This document shows positions 63,701 through 64,000 of a stretch of DNA of 64,000 nucleotides, piece after piece. Each line of letters begins with the position of its first letter. The stretch's first letter is position 1. The position numbers and the translations under genes were made by a program. The DNA lies in assembly GCF_046237015.1 (NCBI RefSeq), contig NZ_JBJYIN010000020.1:31095-95094 (forward strand), given 5' to 3'. The DNA is from JBJYIN01 sp046237015 (GTDB lineage: Bacteria > Pseudomonadota > Gammaproteobacteria > Enterobacterales > Enterobacteriaceae). The notes beneath the pieces are model-generated. The model saw nothing but the letters and a program-made list of their open reading frames with translations, had not been told where the DNA came from and made no database searches.

Positions 63701-64000
63701 GCACCCCGCTGCCGGCGGGCATTACCGACAGCGGCTCGGCGACCATTGTCGATCTGGACAGCACCGATCCGACTAACCCAAATCCGGGTGCCGATGTGCC
63801 GGTGCTGACGGTGGGCGACGCGGGTGAGGTCAACGAAGGCGGCACGGCGAGCTTTGAGATTGCGCTGAGCCAGCCGGTGAACAACGCCACCACGCTGAGC
63901 TTTACCCTCGGTGGGCAGATTGATGCCGCCGATATCGGTACCCCGACGGCGACCCTGAACGGGCAGCCTGTTCAGGTCACCGTGCATGCGGACGGCAGCT
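60781..64000 (+). CDS. Giant LapA-type multi-repeat adhesin, 5' part
   Basis: The frame is open from the ATG at 60781 to the window edge, 1073 residues, with no stop. Residues 1-100 form a LapA-type retention module (VIGQVFVISLDGTQRLLVAGDKI, GSVSITLPDGR). It is followed by ADPTQVLEATAAG with a TAAG LapG-type cleavage motif at 103-106. From about residue 165 there are Ig-like repeats: four units of about 101 residues (two nearly identical), a divergent one, then 143-residue units. The divergent type I operon is its evident exporter. The C-terminal secretion signal lies beyond the window. Confidence 0.92.
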   Translation, partial: MNNVIGIIKFVIGQVFVISLDGTQRLLVAGDKIYRGEEVITGGDGSVSITLPDGRSLDVGRNSQWSDSGDVTSENSSQTVDEVAALQDAIAQGADPTQVLEATAAGNADVGEAGDGGGSHTAVVLDLTGQIVDPTAGYPTAGIDFATNGIVETDGIDSQSLLVTQPQSPTENNDVITLSSDGRVVEGGKITVTATVNNPVTGSPLVITLTDGSVITIPVGGTNGSVVIDTRDDDAYRQGDEPVNIGIDTTTGGNYTNLDSSSTTTTIVVDDGDVTKITLSSEPTVNEGGQFTVTATVGAPVTGSPLLITLSNGAQITIPVGESSGTVAIDTRSDDAYTQGDEPITLSIDGTSGGNYEGLDTSGTTTTTVVDDGDVTKITLSSEPTVNEGGQFTVTATVGAPVTGSPLLITLSNGAQITIPVGESSGTVAIDTRSDDAYTQGDEPITLSIDGTSGGNYEGLDTSGTTTTTVVDDGDITKITLKGPDSVTEGENITITAQVEHPPQDTDLIIKLTNGQTITIPVGQTEGSVTYPVRGDDALVQGDIAQSVGIDSSSGGNYENLTHGDPVTTTVLDNDVPEIQVSNVVINEGDTGAFNVTFGKPVDNTTTITLKLEHGDTNDADIDVPPVVEIGGIQVQVTVNGDGSFSFELPANTVDGVVVLVPTKDDGVFEGKEHFKLVVTQEGETANGTKLPEGIKGEGTAIITDLDSTDPTQPNPGADVPVLTVGDAGEVNEGGTASFEIALSQPVNNATTLSFTLGGQIDAADIGTPTATLNGQPVEVTAHADGSYSLTVPAGTTGGIVVSVPTVDDGVFEGRENFSLNATLSGNTASGTPLPAGITDSGSATIVDLDSTDPTNPNPGADVPVLTVGDAGEVNEGGTASFEIALSQPVNNATTLSFTLGGQIDAGDIGTPTATLNGQPLPVTVHADGSYSLTVPAGTTGGIVVSVPTVDDGVFEGRENFSLNATLSGSTASGTPLPAGITDSGSATIVDLDSTDPTNPNPGADVPVLTVGDAGEVNEGGTASFEIALSQPVNNATTLSFTLGGQIDAADIGTPTATLNGQPVQVTVHADGS
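61588..62193 (+). repeat. Two nearly identical 303-bp repeats in the adhesin gene
   Basis: Units 61588-61890 and 61891-62193 differ at only a few bases and encode 101-residue Ig-like domains starting DDGDVTKITL. Diverged relatives lie before (from about 61285) and after (62194-62496). Confidence 0.95.
62932..64000 (+). repeat. 429-bp repeats in the adhesin gene
   Basis: Units 62932-63360 and 63361-63789 and the start of a third at 63790 encode 143-residue domains beginning ADVPVLTVGDAGEVNEGG. They are highly similar at DNA level and clearly richer in GC than the first 500 bp of the gene. Confidence 0.95.

Noticed and set aside
62851..63987. Minus-strand open frame of 378 codons within the adhesin repeats
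   Set aside because: Same reason: antisense to the repeated coding frame, low-complexity and without a ribosome site.

Overview
The window looks like a chromosomal segment of a soft-rot enterobacterium, most likely Pectobacterium (P. atrosepticum or a close relative). The evidence is the enterobacterial core gene order (pncC-recA-recX-alaS-csrA-tRNA-Ser/Arg-yqaBA-gshA-micA-luxS; ffh-rpsP-rimM-trmD-rplS; nadB/rpoE-rseABC-lepA-lepB-rnc-era-recO-pdxJ-acpS), the many ERIC repeats, and a type I secreted multi-repeat adhesin locus beside c-di-GMP enzymes. The species is an inference from gene content; no search was run.

Positions 1-7564 are the right end of a CP4/P4-type integrative element. It holds a WYL-domain regulator fragment, three small envelope-type unknowns, a RadC-family protein, a CbeA/CbtA toxin-antitoxin pair, a DUF4942 protein, a DarT/DarG DNA ADP-ribosylation system and a tyrosine integrase. 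It ends in a 44-bp copy of the 3' half of tRNA-Thr(CGT), the thrW-type attachment site. A broken second integrase lies just beyond, so elements have probably stacked at this site.

Positions 8-22 kb are accessory metabolism with an ERIC-rich, AT-rich background. There is an aspartase, a dicarboxylate symporter and a DcuR-like response regulator without a kinase beside it. On the minus strand follow a short-chain dehydrogenase, a DcuC-type transporter, an alpha/beta hydrolase and an RpiR regulator. A secreted esterase-like gene split by an ERIC element and a PfkB sugar kinase come next, then marC and a SRPBCC protein. The shared theme of the first block is C4-dicarboxylate and aspartate use.

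Positions 22-51.5 kb are conserved housekeeping: DNA repair (recA with its SOS box, recX, recO), translation, tRNAs, glutathione and autoinducer-2 synthesis, the signal recognition particle, the sigma-E envelope stress operon, signal peptidase, RNase III and Era. Two sigma-E-type promoters are visible, one before rpoE and one before the sRNA gene micA, so regulator and target lie in one window.

Positions 51.9-64 kb form a c-di-GMP/adhesin module. It contains a PdeH-type phosphodiesterase, a PAS-GAF diguanylate cyclase with SGDEF in place of GGDEF, and a minus-strand Lap-type secretion operon (outer-membrane protein, ABC exporter, membrane fusion protein). Divergent from these is a giant repeat adhesin with a LapA-type retention module and a TAAG LapG-type cleavage motif. 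The adhesin runs off the right edge. No LapG or LapD gene is in the window.
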